A stretch of DNA of 10,063 nt from JBBDWZ01 sp050732575 (GTDB lineage Bacteria; Gemmatimonadota; Gemmatimonadetes; Longimicrobiales; RSA9). The stretch covers positions 1 through 10,063 of the forward strand of contig JBOHRF010000172.1 in the NCBI GenBank assembly GCA_050732575.1, written 5' to 3'. The position numbers and the translations under genes are program-made. Every line of letters starts with the position of its first letter. Positions within the stretch are counted from its first letter, which is position 1. Shown here piece after piece: positions 1 through 6,528 of the stretch. The notes under the pieces were generated by a model. The model saw only the letters and a program-made list of their open reading frames with translations. It had not been told where the DNA came from and did no database searches.

Positions 1-1
1 C

Positions 2-595
2 CTGGCACTGCGCGCGTTGCCGAGTTCACCCGAAAACCAGATCGATTACTCCGCCGCACCCAGGCGCGCGCTCATCACGACACTGCAGCTCGCTCTGGTG
101 GCTCTGGCCGGCATCTTCCTGGTCGCGGTCACGCAACCGTTTCTGCCCGCCTTTCGTGGTGTCGCCTTGCTCGTCGCCGTGACCGCCGCTTTCGCCGTCG
201 TGTTCTGGCGCAACGCGGCCAACTTGCAGGGACACGCGCGCGCGGGCGCGGAAATCCTGGCCCATGCGCTGGCCCGCCAACTCCCCGGCCAGCCGGCACC
301 CGCCGGTATGCCGAGTACGGGGCCCGCCAGTGAAAGCCTCATTCGACTCATGAGCGGATTCGGTGAGCCCGTTGCCTGGCCCATTGCCGGCAACTCGACT
401 GCGGTCGGCAAAACGCTCTCCGAGCTCAATCTGCGCGCATCCACCGGAGCCACTGTGCTGGCTATCCATCGGGAAGGCAGTGAAGTCATCCTGCCCACTG
501 GCCGCGAGCGTATGCGACCCGGTGACATCCTCGTCCTGGCCGGCACGCACGAAGCCATTGCCGCCGCCAAGGCCGAACTCAGCCGCACGACCTGA
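2..595 (+). CDS. Cation:proton antiporter (CPA2/Kef type), C-terminal part with RCK_C domain; 5' end outside window
   Basis: The frame is open to the left edge, so this is the 3' end of a longer inner-membrane transporter gene; the TTG at position 17 is not a credible start. Two hydrophobic helices are visible (around ALITTLQLALVALAGIFLVA and the stretch after LPAFRGVALLVAV), followed by a charged linker. The last 75 or so residues are a compact alpha/beta domain (GEPVAWPIAGNSTAVGKTLS, then ATVLAIHREG and MRPGDILVLAG). In Kef/RosB-like transporters this arrangement is the RCK_C (TrkA-C) ligand-binding domain after the transmembrane exchanger, which exchanges K+ or Na+ for H+. The GDILVLAG segment is typical of RCK_C. 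The missing N-terminal part prevents assignment of ion or subtype. There is a 101-base gap to the next gene, so co-transcription is uncertain. Confidence 0.85.
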   Translation: MALRALPSSPENQIDYSAAPRRALITTLQLALVALAGIFLVAVTQPFLPAFRGVALLVAVTAAFAVVFWRNAANLQGHARAGAEILAHALARQLPGQPAPAGMPSTGPASESLIRLMSGFGEPVAWPIAGNSTAVGKTLSELNLRASTGATVLAIHREGSEVILPTGRERMRPGDILVLAGTHEAIAAAKAELSRTT

Positions 596-674
596 TCGCT
601 CATCACAGCCCGCGCTCCTCTGGTCCCTGCGGCCTCGCCCGTCCTGTCGCCACGTCCGCATTATTACGATGAAC

Positions 675-682
675 GATATATC
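675..682. promoter_or_regulatory. AT-rich palindrome GATATATC just upstream of padR-like gene (possible operator or -10)
   Basis: A perfect 8-bp palindrome, GATATATC, lies 14 bases before the PadR start codon, in an AT-rich pocket (about 661-683) of an otherwise GC-rich region. PadR regulators commonly repress their own promoter by binding short AT-rich inverted repeats, so an autoregulatory operator is plausible. The same bases could be a -10 element. No clear -35 is visible and the palindrome is short, so this is tentative. Confidence 0.3.
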
Positions 683-696
683 AGGAATCGGAAGAC

Positions 697-1035
697 ATGG
701 CCCGAAACCAGGTCGCACCGCCCCTCACTTCGTTATCGCTGGCCATCCTCATGGCGTTGCTCGATGGCGAGCGGCATGGATACGGCCTGATGAAAGCCGT
801 GGCCGCGCAATCGGGTTGTCAGATTCGACCGGGCGCGGGCAGTCTGTATGAAGCGCTGGATCGCATGGCTCGAAGCGGTTGGATCTTGGAGCGCGAAGCA
901 ACGGTCGATGGTGCGTCGCAGCGGCGGTTTGCCATTGCGCCTGCCGGCCGCAAGCTGGCGCGTGCTGAGCTGGAGCGACTGGCTGCGCTGGTACGCGTGG
1001 CTAAGCAGAACAAGCTGCTTCCGGAAGGCGCGTGA
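697..1035 (+). CDS. PadR family transcriptional regulator
   Basis: A 112-residue winged helix-turn-helix protein of normal length for short PadR regulators. The family pattern is clear: LAILMALLDGERHGYGLMKA (the HGYG turn, residues 27-30), then GAGSLYEALDRMARSGWI (about 46-63) forming the recognition helix region, then the wing and the FAIAPAGRKLA segment (about 78-88). A C-terminal helix rich in Ala, Leu and Arg would serve dimerisation. PadR proteins bind DNA as dimers and often repress an adjacent transporter operon. The ATG at 697 is preceded by AGGAA about 9 bases upstream and by GGAAG nearer. The following gene in the same direction is a truncated ABC permease, the usual partner of such regulators, so this regulator has probably lost its target gene and may control only itself or distant genes. 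Confidence 0.9.
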   Translation: MARNQVAPPLTSLSLAILMALLDGERHGYGLMKAVAAQSGCQIRPGAGSLYEALDRMARSGWILEREATVDGASQRRFAIAPAGRKLARAELERLAALVRVAKQNKLLPEGA

Positions 1036-1052
1036 GTCGATGCGTGTCTTGA

Positions 1053-2172
1053 CCTGGGGTCATGGCTGGTCTGCTGACCAGCACGCTTTCACGTTTGATG
1101 AGTGTTCCCGTTGGCTTCGATGGCAGTCGTGTGCTCACGGCCAACCTGAATCTGCCGCCGGCGCGTTATGACTCGGACCCGCGCATTGGTGTGTTCTACG
1201 ATGAGTTGTTCCGCCGTCTTTCCGCGTTGCCCGGTGTGGAGAGTGTGGGCGGCACGTGGGCACTACCATTTCAGTCAGGATTACGCGGGCTCGAGCTTCC
1301 TGCCCGAGGGCTCAACCGAGCGTCAGGGTGTGCTGGTCGCGTCCGCACCCATTCGCGGCGACTACTTCGCGGCGGTTGGCATGCGCATCGTGCGCGGCCG
1401 CAACTTCGACGCGCGCGATCTGCCCACGGCCGCGCCGGTCGGCATCATCAACGAAACGCTGGCCCGCCGCTTCTGGCCCAACCAGGATCCGCTCGGCAAG
1501 CGCCTGGTAGATCCGACAGATCCAACCGATGTCTTGACCGTAGTCGGCGTGGTGAACAACGTGTACCGGCGCGATCTGGCCAGCCCGGTGGAGCCCGAAG
1601 TCTATTTGCCGCACACGGAGACCACGTGGGATGGCAACCTCTACCTCACTGTGCGCACCACGGGCGATCCACTGGCCAGCAGCGCGGCTGTGCGTACGCA
1701 GGTGCATGCCCTGGATCCACACCTTCCCGTTTCCCGCGTATCTACTCTCGATGCACTGGTGTCGCGCTCGGTGGCCACACCGCGTTTCCGCGCTGGCATC
1801 ATCGCCGCGCTCTCACTCACGGCCGCGTTGCTCACGTTGCTCGGCATCTACTCCGTGCAGGCTGTGTTCGTCAGCAGCTGCCGCCGCGACCTGGCCGTGC
1901 GCCTGGCGCTGGGCGCGCGCCCGCGCCGCGTAACCGCCGAGGTTGTCGGCCGCGGCCTCCGCATCACGCTGATCGGCATTGCCATTGGCGTTGGCCTTGC
2001 CGTTTTTGCTACACGCAGCATCCAGACCCAGCTCTTCGAGCTATCACCACTCGATCCCACGATCTACGTCACGACCGTGTTGTTGTTTGTGAGTGCCGCT
2101 ACCCTGACCTGCTGGATACCGGCCCGTCGAATCGGACGCATCGACCCGATGCTGACGTTGCGGGAGGATTAA
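1053..2172 (+). pseudogene. ABC transporter permease (MacB/FtsX, ADOP-like): 5'-truncated and frameshifted remnant
   Basis: Homology-like sequence begins in the third frame just after an in-frame TGA at 1050-1052 (MAGLLTSTLSRLMSVPVGFD, LTANLNLPPARYDSDPR, LPGVESVGGTWALPF). It moves to the first frame at about 1269-1271 (SQDYAGSSFLPEG onward) and ends at the TAA at 2170-2172. Ignoring one T of the TTT at 1269-1271 gives a continuous reading TWALPFSQDYAGSS, so a single-base insertion explains the break. The rest is well kept: a MacB-type extracytoplasmic domain (IRGDYFAAVGMRIVRGRNFD, INETLARRFWP, VVGVVNNVYRRDL), then an FtsX domain with three membrane segments and the ending ARRIGRIDPMLTLRED. 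Full ADOP-type permeases have about 800 residues with two such halves; here only about 370 from the second half remain. The upstream PadR gene is the usual neighbour. The well-preserved tail suggests recent damage, or a sequencing error for the frameshift but not for the missing half. Confidence 0.85.
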
Positions 2173-2254
2173 CGGCGCATTGTTATCCCGAGCAGCGCGC
2201 TGCTGCGTGGTCGGACTGCCCGCTACATGATTCGGGAGCGTAAATCGGGAGTCA

Positions 2255-2317
2255 GGAGCGGGAGCAGGCGGGACCGGGCATGCGCGCATCGATCATCGGT
2301 AGGCTGGCTCCCGCTCC
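2255..2317. repeat. Inverted repeat: GGAGCGGGAGC arm facing the first 19-bp repeat copy
   Basis: The 11 bases GGAGCGGGAGC at 2255-2265 are the exact reverse complement of GCTCCCGCTCC at 2307-2317 inside the first copy of the direct repeat, separated by 41 bases. Additional GGGAGC-like words in the same orientation occur at 2234-2239 and 2247-2252. Transcribed RNA or single-stranded DNA could fold here. The left words look like a diverged reverse-orientation copy of the same repeat family. Confidence 0.55.
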
Positions 2318-2414
2318 CGTCATGCGCTCCCGCTCCCGTCATGCGCTCCCGCTCCCGTCATGCGCTCCCTATCCCGTCATGCGCTCCCGCTCCCGTCATG
2401 CGCTCCCGCTCCCG
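2305..2414. repeat. Tandem direct repeat, 19-bp unit, about 5.8 copies
   Basis: The unit GCGCTCCCGCTCCCGTCAT is repeated head to tail at 2305-2323 (first base pair diverged: TG in place of GC), 2324-2342, 2343-2361, 2362-2380 (two changes: CCTATCCC in place of CCCGCTCCC region), 2381-2399 and 2400-2414 (15 bases, then interrupted by AAACG). Copies 2, 3 and 5 are identical. The 19-base period is not divisible by three, so the array is non-coding or would read a different peptide in each copy. Each unit itself contains two TCCCG/CTCCCG sub-repeats. There are no spacers, so it is not a CRISPR array. Confidence 0.95.
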
Positions 2415-2460
2415 AAACGTTGTCGCTGCGGGCGCATCACCGCTCTCGGTTCGCACGTTA

Positions 2461-2640
2461 TTTCGGCTAGTCACGTTTGCGGAGCAGTTTGCCCGGGCGA
2501 GTGGTTGTCGATTGCTCGCGTCGCACGTGGCATGCGATGCCGTAGAGTTCTACGGCAAGTGCGGATTTGCAAAAGCCGGCGATAACTCGAGCGATGACTC
2601 ACAGGAAGCAGCCATCCTCATGGCAAAGCAGTTGTCGCCT
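2461..2640 (+). pseudogene. GNAT family N-acetyltransferase, C-terminal remnant
   Basis: In the first frame the stretch FAEQFARASGCRLLASHVAC followed by DAVEFYGKCGFAKAG and ending AAILMAKQL matches the last third of a GNAT acetyltransferase. These enzymes move the acetyl group of acetyl-CoA to an amine. The helix with ARxxGC, the beta strand LxSHVA, and the motif DAVEFYxKxGF are characteristic of the C-terminal half of the fold. The N-terminal two thirds, including the acetyl-CoA binding loop (Q/RxxGxG/A), are absent; the sequence upstream is the 19-bp repeat array and a short spacer. There is no stop after the usual end, and the frame runs on into the next remnant. It is therefore a non-functional fragment. 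Boundaries are approximate. Confidence 0.7.
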
Positions 2641-2658
2641 GTGCATTGTCTGGACCCG

Positions 2659-2985
2659 ATGGCGCGCGTCGCCCGTACTCTCCTCACCATTCTGATCGTT
2701 GCCTTCCTGGCGTCCTGTGATGCGTCTCCAACCGTCGTCGCGCCAGGCAGCGGACTCGGCGAGCTGGCCGATCCCGAAAGCTTTGGCCTGGTAGGCGACA
2801 CGGTCTGGGTCACGGAAATGAGTGAACGGTAGAGTCACTCTCTTTCCGCGAACGGCACTCTCCTGGCCACTGTGCTCGGCCTCAACAACCGCTTCACGGG
2901 CAGGACCGGGATGCTCATTGTTGATGTTGTTCCAGTTAGACCGCGCGTGTTTCCCAGTACCCTGCGAGCGTCAACACTCCGGTGA
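2659..2985 (+). pseudogene. Disrupted lipoprotein gene, possibly a beta-propeller (NHL-like) protein remnant
   Basis: An ATG at 2659 begins a lipoprotein-type signal: MARVARTLLTILIVAFLASC, with lipobox LASC, then DASPTVV. The frame stops at TAG (2830-2832) after only 57 codons. Beyond the stop the same frame carries protein-like sequence (SANGTLLATVLGLNNRF, then TGMLIVDVVPVRPRVF) up to TGA at 2983-2985. Between them the second frame reads NGRVTLF. Dropping one T near 2830 and adding one near 2842 would join the pieces into VWVTEMSERRVTLFSANGTL. That resembles one blade of a beta-propeller/NHL-type repeat, in which a V-W-V-T strand is followed by RVxLFxxxG. The propeller assignment is my inference. 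With only one blade and two frame breaks this cannot encode a working propeller. A genuine 57-residue lipoprotein ending at 2832 is the alternative. Confidence 0.45.
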
Positions 2986-3003
2986 AATCGCACGTTCAAG
3001 CGA

Positions 3004-3031
3004 TTGACTGCCCACCGCTCCCGCTTACTTT
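3004..3031 (+). promoter_or_regulatory. Possible sigma-70-type promoter upstream of the metallopeptidase gene
   Basis: TTGACT at 3004-3009 matches five of six bases of the TTGACA -35 consensus. A weak -10, TACTTT at 3026-3031, follows after 16 bases. The position, about 40 bases before the start at 3071, suits a short leader. The -10 match is poor, so this is only a candidate. Confidence 0.3.
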
Positions 3032-3070
3032 GGTCTCACTTCGTCGCCTAAGCCCGATCAGGAGCATGAG

Positions 3071-4828
3071 ATGATGCGTTTACGCAGGGTGTCGTTGTGG
3101 GGCGCGCTGATCGTGCTCTGTGCGCTCGCCGGGCCGGCTGCCGCGCAACGCGTGAATGTTCACTCGAACACCGAGCGCGGCGGAGCGGATGTAAAACAGG
3201 TGCCCGGCCGGAAGATCGGCAACATCGCGACGCGAGGTAATATCATCCTGCTGGAGCTCGATGCGGGCGTCATCACAGACCACAACCTGTTCGATCTCGA
3301 TAAGCGCACCATCCGGTTCACACCATCGGGTACGGGTTTTCGTGCGGAGAACCTGCCTCTTCAGTGGGATACGGCGCGCGGATCCGCGTTGCAGGCGAAT
3401 GCGGTTCAACTCACGAAATTCTCGTTCCCGTTCTCCGGCCGGAGCTGGAGCGAGCTGCAGGTGCTGACCACGGGGCTCATCAGCTTTGGTGGCGGCTACA
3501 ACGATCTCGGGCTCGGCCGCTTCGTCCACCTGCAGCAGGTCGGTGCGGACATCGTCAACAAGATTCCGCTCATTGCCGCTTTCCTAAAACAGCGCATGAA
3601 CGGCACTCGATATGTCAACGAGCTTTCAGACCGTTTGGTCGTGACCTGGGACGCGAACGAGCCCGTGGGCGGGCAGCAGGACGTTACGTTCGTGCGCACG
3701 CCGCACCATTTCCAGGCGGTGCTGTACCGCGACGGACGTATCGATCTTTCCTATCGCGAAATGACGGCGCGGGATGCCGTCGTGGGCGTCTATACCGTGC
3801 CGGCTGGTGGAGCCGCGCCCACGCGATCGGTGGACCTCTCATCCGTGAAACCGACCGATGCACCGAGACCCGTGATCTTCGAAGCGTTTCATCACTATGG
3901 TCTGCCCGGCTCCGAGTCCATGGCCTGCACCGTCATCCAGGCGCTGGGCGACCGTTTCGATTTCATGGTCTGGTATTCCGACTTCCGCGTCGACGATCAG
4001 GAAGCAGGCACGCGCAGCGTGGGCGACATCGGGCAGAAAGTGAGCGGCATCGGTCCGCGCATGGACGTGGGCAAGCGCTTGCAGGACTATTGCAGTCAGG
4101 GCCGGCTGCAGGTGACCTGGTACCAACCGGTTTGGGTGGGCGCTGTGCAGGCGCAGGAGCAGCATCCGAACGGCCGGTACACCGGGTACAACATGGCCGT
4201 CGCGCAGATCGGTCACGAGCTCGGCCACCGCTGGTCCACGCGCACGCGCGCTATCGTGAAAGGTGATACGATCGAGCTGCGTGGGCCGCACGATCCCTGG
4301 GGTATGTCTGGCGCCACTCACTGGCCAGGCAGCTTGAGCACTCCCGTGCCGTTCGCCTACAGCCGTCCGGTCGAAGCGTCCATCATGGGCGGCACGAATT
4401 GGAAGGACAACGGCGACGGCACGTTCACCCAGCTCGCCAACGGCACCATGAACCCCGCGTCCGGTTTCTCGTATCTCGAGCTCTATCTCATGGGGTTTCT
4501 GCCGGCCTCCGCAGTGCCGGACTTTTTCGTGCTGCGCAATCAACGGAATGTCGGCCGGACACCGGAGGGCAACAACATTGTTGCGGCCGAAAAAGTTGCC
4601 ATCACGATTCAGGACGTCATCGCGCACAATGGACCGCGCGTACCTTCTTTCGAGAATTCACCGAAGGCCTACAATACGGCCATGGTGGCCGTCACGCTGC
4701 ACGGCCAGCAGCCCAGCACGGCCATGCTCAACCAGCTCGAGGGTATCCGCGCGGCGTGGATCGGCTACTGGTCCAGGGTGACGGGAGGAGTATCCACGAT
4801 GACAACGAGTTCGGGCCGCAGTCCCTGA
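3071..4828 (+). CDS. Secreted HExxH metallopeptidase-like protein with N-terminal nidogen-like region
   Basis: A 585-residue protein. The ATG at 3071 (a second ATG follows directly) has AGGAG at 3060-3064, six bases away. The N-terminus is a Sec signal peptide (RRVSLWGALIVLCALAGPAAA, cleavage near residue 25, before QRVNV). Residues about 115-245 resemble nidogen/NIDO-like extracellular domains: FSFPFSGRSWSELQV with TGLISFGGG, then DRLVVTWDANEP and FQAVLYRDGRIDLSYREM. Residues about 285-490 look like a zinc peptidase: FDFMVWYSDF, then IGHELGHRWST with H382-E383-x-x-H386, then SIMGGTNWKDNGDGTFT (about 437) and the YLELYLMGFLPASAVPDFFV stretch (about 468). H382 and H386 would bind zinc and E383 act as base; H417 or E470 are candidate third ligands. 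I see no later C-terminal sorting signal. It probably acts outside the cytoplasm on protein substrates; the substrate is unknown. It does not closely match a peptidase family I can name. Confidence 0.75.
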   Translation: MMRLRRVSLWGALIVLCALAGPAAAQRVNVHSNTERGGADVKQVPGRKIGNIATRGNIILLELDAGVITDHNLFDLDKRTIRFTPSGTGFRAENLPLQWDTARGSALQANAVQLTKFSFPFSGRSWSELQVLTTGLISFGGGYNDLGLGRFVHLQQVGADIVNKIPLIAAFLKQRMNGTRYVNELSDRLVVTWDANEPVGGQQDVTFVRTPHHFQAVLYRDGRIDLSYREMTARDAVVGVYTVPAGGAAPTRSVDLSSVKPTDAPRPVIFEAFHHYGLPGSESMACTVIQALGDRFDFMVWYSDFRVDDQEAGTRSVGDIGQKVSGIGPRMDVGKRLQDYCSQGRLQVTWYQPVWVGAVQAQEQHPNGRYTGYNMAVAQIGHELGHRWSTRTRAIVKGDTIELRGPHDPWGMSGATHWPGSLSTPVPFAYSRPVEASIMGGTNWKDNGDGTFTQLANGTMNPASGFSYLELYLMGFLPASAVPDFFVLRNQRNVGRTPEGNNIVAAEKVAITIQDVIAHNGPRVPSFENSPKAYNTAMVAVTLHGQQPSTAMLNQLEGIRAAWIGYWSRVTGGVSTMTTSSGRSP

Positions 4829-4850
4829 GACGTTAGCCGAATCGCGAAGG

Positions 4851-5276
4851 TCAACGTCCGTTCAGCTTTATCCGCGTACTCTTCATGACGTCGTCATCGG
4901 GTGCCAACTCCCGCTCGCCTTCCGCTGCGCCGTTGAGCTTGAACAGGTAGAGCACTACATCCAGGTACTGTTGGCGCGTGAGGCCGCCGGGATTGTCCTG
5001 TGGCATGTTGGAACGCAGCTGATCGAACAATTCGAATACGGGCCGCTCATTCCATGACCGGGCAAAGGCGGCGGTGTTGAATTGCGCGGTAGCGTGACAC
5101 GCGGCGCAGGTCTCTTTGAAGGTCGCCTCACCGCGTTTGGCCTGTGCGGCCGCGATGGCGCCGCTGGACCTGGCACTGTCCGACTGGGCCGCAACGCGCG
5201 CCGCCGGGAGTGGCGCGAGTACTGCGCAGCCGGTGATCAGCAGGAACCGAGGCATTGCGCGCAGCTTCATGGTCAT
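4851..5276 (-). CDS. Secreted monohaem c-type cytochrome
   Basis: Reading from the ATG at 5276 gives 141 residues; ATGs at 5270 and 5255 are also possible and no strong ribosome binding site decides. I reject a start at 5381, because the extra 35 residues look like intergenic sequence and would put the signal peptide inside the protein. The N-terminus is a signal peptide (RFLLITGCAVLAPLPAARVA, cleaved near VAAQ). The haem motif CAACH sits at about residues 57-61 (DNA 5094-5108). A following M-P pair at about residue 91 (RSNMPQDNPGGL) is the likely axial methionine, and the helix QQYLDVVLYLFKLNG is the usual C-terminal helix of small class I cytochromes. It should be matured by the cytochrome c system and carry electrons in the periplasm, typically for a dehydrogenase. 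It is convergent with the metallopeptidase gene (22 bases apart) and divergent from the gene at 5394. Confidence 0.88.
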   Translation of the reverse strand: MTMKLRAMPRFLLITGCAVLAPLPAARVAAQSDSARSSGAIAAAQAKRGEATFKETCAACHATAQFNTAAFARSWNERPVFELFDQLRSNMPQDNPGGLTRQQYLDVVLYLFKLNGAAEGERELAPDDDVMKSTRIKLNGR

Positions 5277-5393
5277 GCACAAATAACTCGCCTCTGGCCG
5301 CGCTGGCGTCAAGGCGTGCCTGCCACCCGGACGAGAATGCCAACGACCGGCCTTCCCCAGGCCAAAATTGGAAATAGCCAAGAGGAGCTGCCA

Positions 5394-5981
5394 GTGAGAC
5401 GCGTGATCCTACAGGAATTCGTGACGCTGAATGGACTTGCGTCCGGCCCAAATGACAGTGTGGATTTCGTTCCGGGCTCGATGGCGGGCGATCAAAGCTT
5501 CGGCCAGCGGCAGATGGCTTTTATGGATTCCATGGATCGGATCCTCCTGGGTCGGGTGACGTACGAGATGTTTGCGGCGTACTGGCCCAATGTGACGTCA
5601 GGTGACGACAAATCGTTTGCGGACAAGGTGAACGCCATCCCAAAAATCGTTTTCTCCAGGACGCTGGCTGGGGCGCCGTGGGGCACGTGGGACAATGCAA
5701 CCGTGGTCAGGACCGGCGCGGCGACCGAAGTTGTCAGACTGAAGCGCGAGAACGGCAAAGACATGGTGATCTGGGGCAGCATTTCTCTGGCACAATCGCT
5801 CATGAGTCAGAACCTGATCGACGAGTATCAGCTGGTCATCTGTCCGGTCGTTTTGAATCGTGGGAAGCCACTGTTTCGCGCCCAGGCCGATGCCGTCGAC
5901 CTGATGCTCCTGAACGTCACATCGTTCGACCGCGGCGCCGTGCTGCTCACCTACACGAAAGCAACTGAGGTCAACGGATGA
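5394..5981 (+). CDS. RibD_C-type dihydrofolate reductase family protein
   Basis: A 195-residue cytoplasmic protein starting at GTG 5394, chosen because AGGAG (5383-5387) lies six bases upstream and because the family begins with a strand like RRVILQEFVTLNGLASGPND. Key conserved parts are DRILLGRVTYEMFAAYWP (about 48-65), KIVFSRTL (84-91), the nucleotide-binding segment KDMVIWGSISLAQSL (122-136) and LIDEYQLVICPVVLNRGKPL (141-160). These define the RibD C-terminal/dihydrofolate-reductase fold, which binds NADPH. Members of this subgroup (YyaP/YwjB-like) have no proven substrate in most bacteria, so I do not claim folate or riboflavin synthesis. It is the first gene of a four-gene plus-strand run, and its stop overlaps the next ATG by four bases (ATGA). 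It diverges from the cytochrome gene with a 117-base shared promoter region. Confidence 0.9.
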   Translation: MRRVILQEFVTLNGLASGPNDSVDFVPGSMAGDQSFGQRQMAFMDSMDRILLGRVTYEMFAAYWPNVTSGDDKSFADKVNAIPKIVFSRTLAGAPWGTWDNATVVRTGAATEVVRLKRENGKDMVIWGSISLAQSLMSQNLIDEYQLVICPVVLNRGKPLFRAQADAVDLMLLNVTSFDRGAVLLTYTKATEVNG

Positions 5982-6502
5982 GCGTGGATCGGGTCGTCCC
6001 ATGGCGCTGGGCAGCCGCACCACGGTTGGTCGCCAGGAACGTGCTGGTTGCCGCACCGCTCTTACTGGGCGGCTGTGCATCGCTGACTGACTCTGATGCG
6101 AAGGTCTGTCCGCAGACGTATGAATTCGGCAACTATGGTTGTGCGCGACTGGTGGTTACCGTTGCGCCGCCCGTGGAAGCACTGCCGCTGGCGCGTCGTT
6201 TCGATGTGCGCGCCAAATGGTCCGATGAACCCGATGGCTTGATTGCATTCGCACCGAATCCGGGGCTGGGAGCCGTGCCGCTCGAGCTCACGTTGTACGA
6301 TCATCTGCATGTGCCCGCCGTCGACACGGCAACGATCTGGGTCATCGCCCGAGTACTGGAGGTTCCCTACCCCATCGTAACGGGCGTGCCGTTGCCCGTC
6401 TTTGCTGCAGACAGCGTGCTACACGTAGCGCGCTTTGCGCGCGTGGGCGGGGCGCCCCCGGTCGATACGATTGCCCTCAGACTGCGGCGCAGGCTACCCT
6501 AG
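5978..6502 (+). CDS. Putative lipoprotein of unknown function
   Basis: A 174-residue protein whose ATG overlaps the previous stop in ATGA, with GAGG at 5967-5970 as a ribosome binding site seven bases away; this suggests translational coupling. The N-terminus has an arginine-containing n-region (residues 5-20), a hydrophobic stretch (VLVAAPLLLGGC) and a lipobox LGGC with the modified cysteine at residue 33, pointing to attachment to a membrane by lipid. The mature part begins ASLTDSDAKVC and has a second and third cysteine (44 and 55) that could pair as a disulfide. The remainder is mostly beta strand (ARLVVTVAPPVEALPL, PLELTLYDHLHVP, TIWVIARVLEV) and ends in an arginine-rich tail. I do not recognise a named family. 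The long n-region leaves open a start farther in. Confidence 0.75.
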   Translation: MSVDRVVPWRWAAAPRLVARNVLVAAPLLLGGCASLTDSDAKVCPQTYEFGNYGCARLVVTVAPPVEALPLARRFDVRAKWSDEPDGLIAFAPNPGLGAVPLELTLYDHLHVPAVDTATIWVIARVLEVPYPIVTGVPLPVFAADSVLHVARFARVGGAPPVDTIALRLRRRLP

Positions 6503-6528
6503 TACAGGCACGCATCCTGGGTGAGCGC

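Larger units (their letters stand above)
2173..3070. other. About 900-base gene-poor decay region between permease remnant and metallopeptidase gene
   Basis: No intact gene is convincing here. From left to right it holds: a spacer with several GGGAGC motifs (2233-2265), the 19-bp direct repeat array (2305-2414), a short spacer, the C-terminal end of a GNAT acetyltransferase (about 2461-2640), a disrupted lipoprotein-like gene (2659-2985), and a spacer with a possible promoter and a good ribosome binding site for the gene at 3071. A continuous open frame from 2227 to 2832 runs through the repeats, the acetyltransferase end and the lipoprotein start, but its parts are unrelated and the repeat is not a multiple of three, so I do not treat it as one gene. 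Confidence 0.7.

Noticed and set aside
26..718. Long minus-strand frame opposite the antiporter
   Set aside because: The composition is typical of a GC-rich shadow, without motifs or a ribosome binding site, and it covers a recognised gene.
1062..2243. A 393-residue gene read straight through in the third frame
   Set aside because: After about 1271 the third-frame product is arginine-rich nonsense while the first frame keeps clear permease sequence; it is a frameshift, not a gene.
2305..2414. CRISPR array
   Set aside because: The 19-bp units are directly adjacent with no unique spacers.
2227..2832. A single 201-residue gene
   Set aside because: It joins repeat-derived sequence, a GNAT tail and a lipoprotein signal, which are unrelated; the repeat period is not a multiple of three, and no ribosome binding site supports the start.
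3839..4627. Long minus-strand frame opposite the metallopeptidase gene
   Set aside because: It is an antisense shadow of a gene with signal peptide and family motifs; high GC makes such frames common.
5082..5393. Upstream extension of the reductase gene to 5082
   Set aside because: It would overlap the cytochrome gene antisense, and the GTG at 5394 has a strong ribosome binding site and matches the family's N-terminus.
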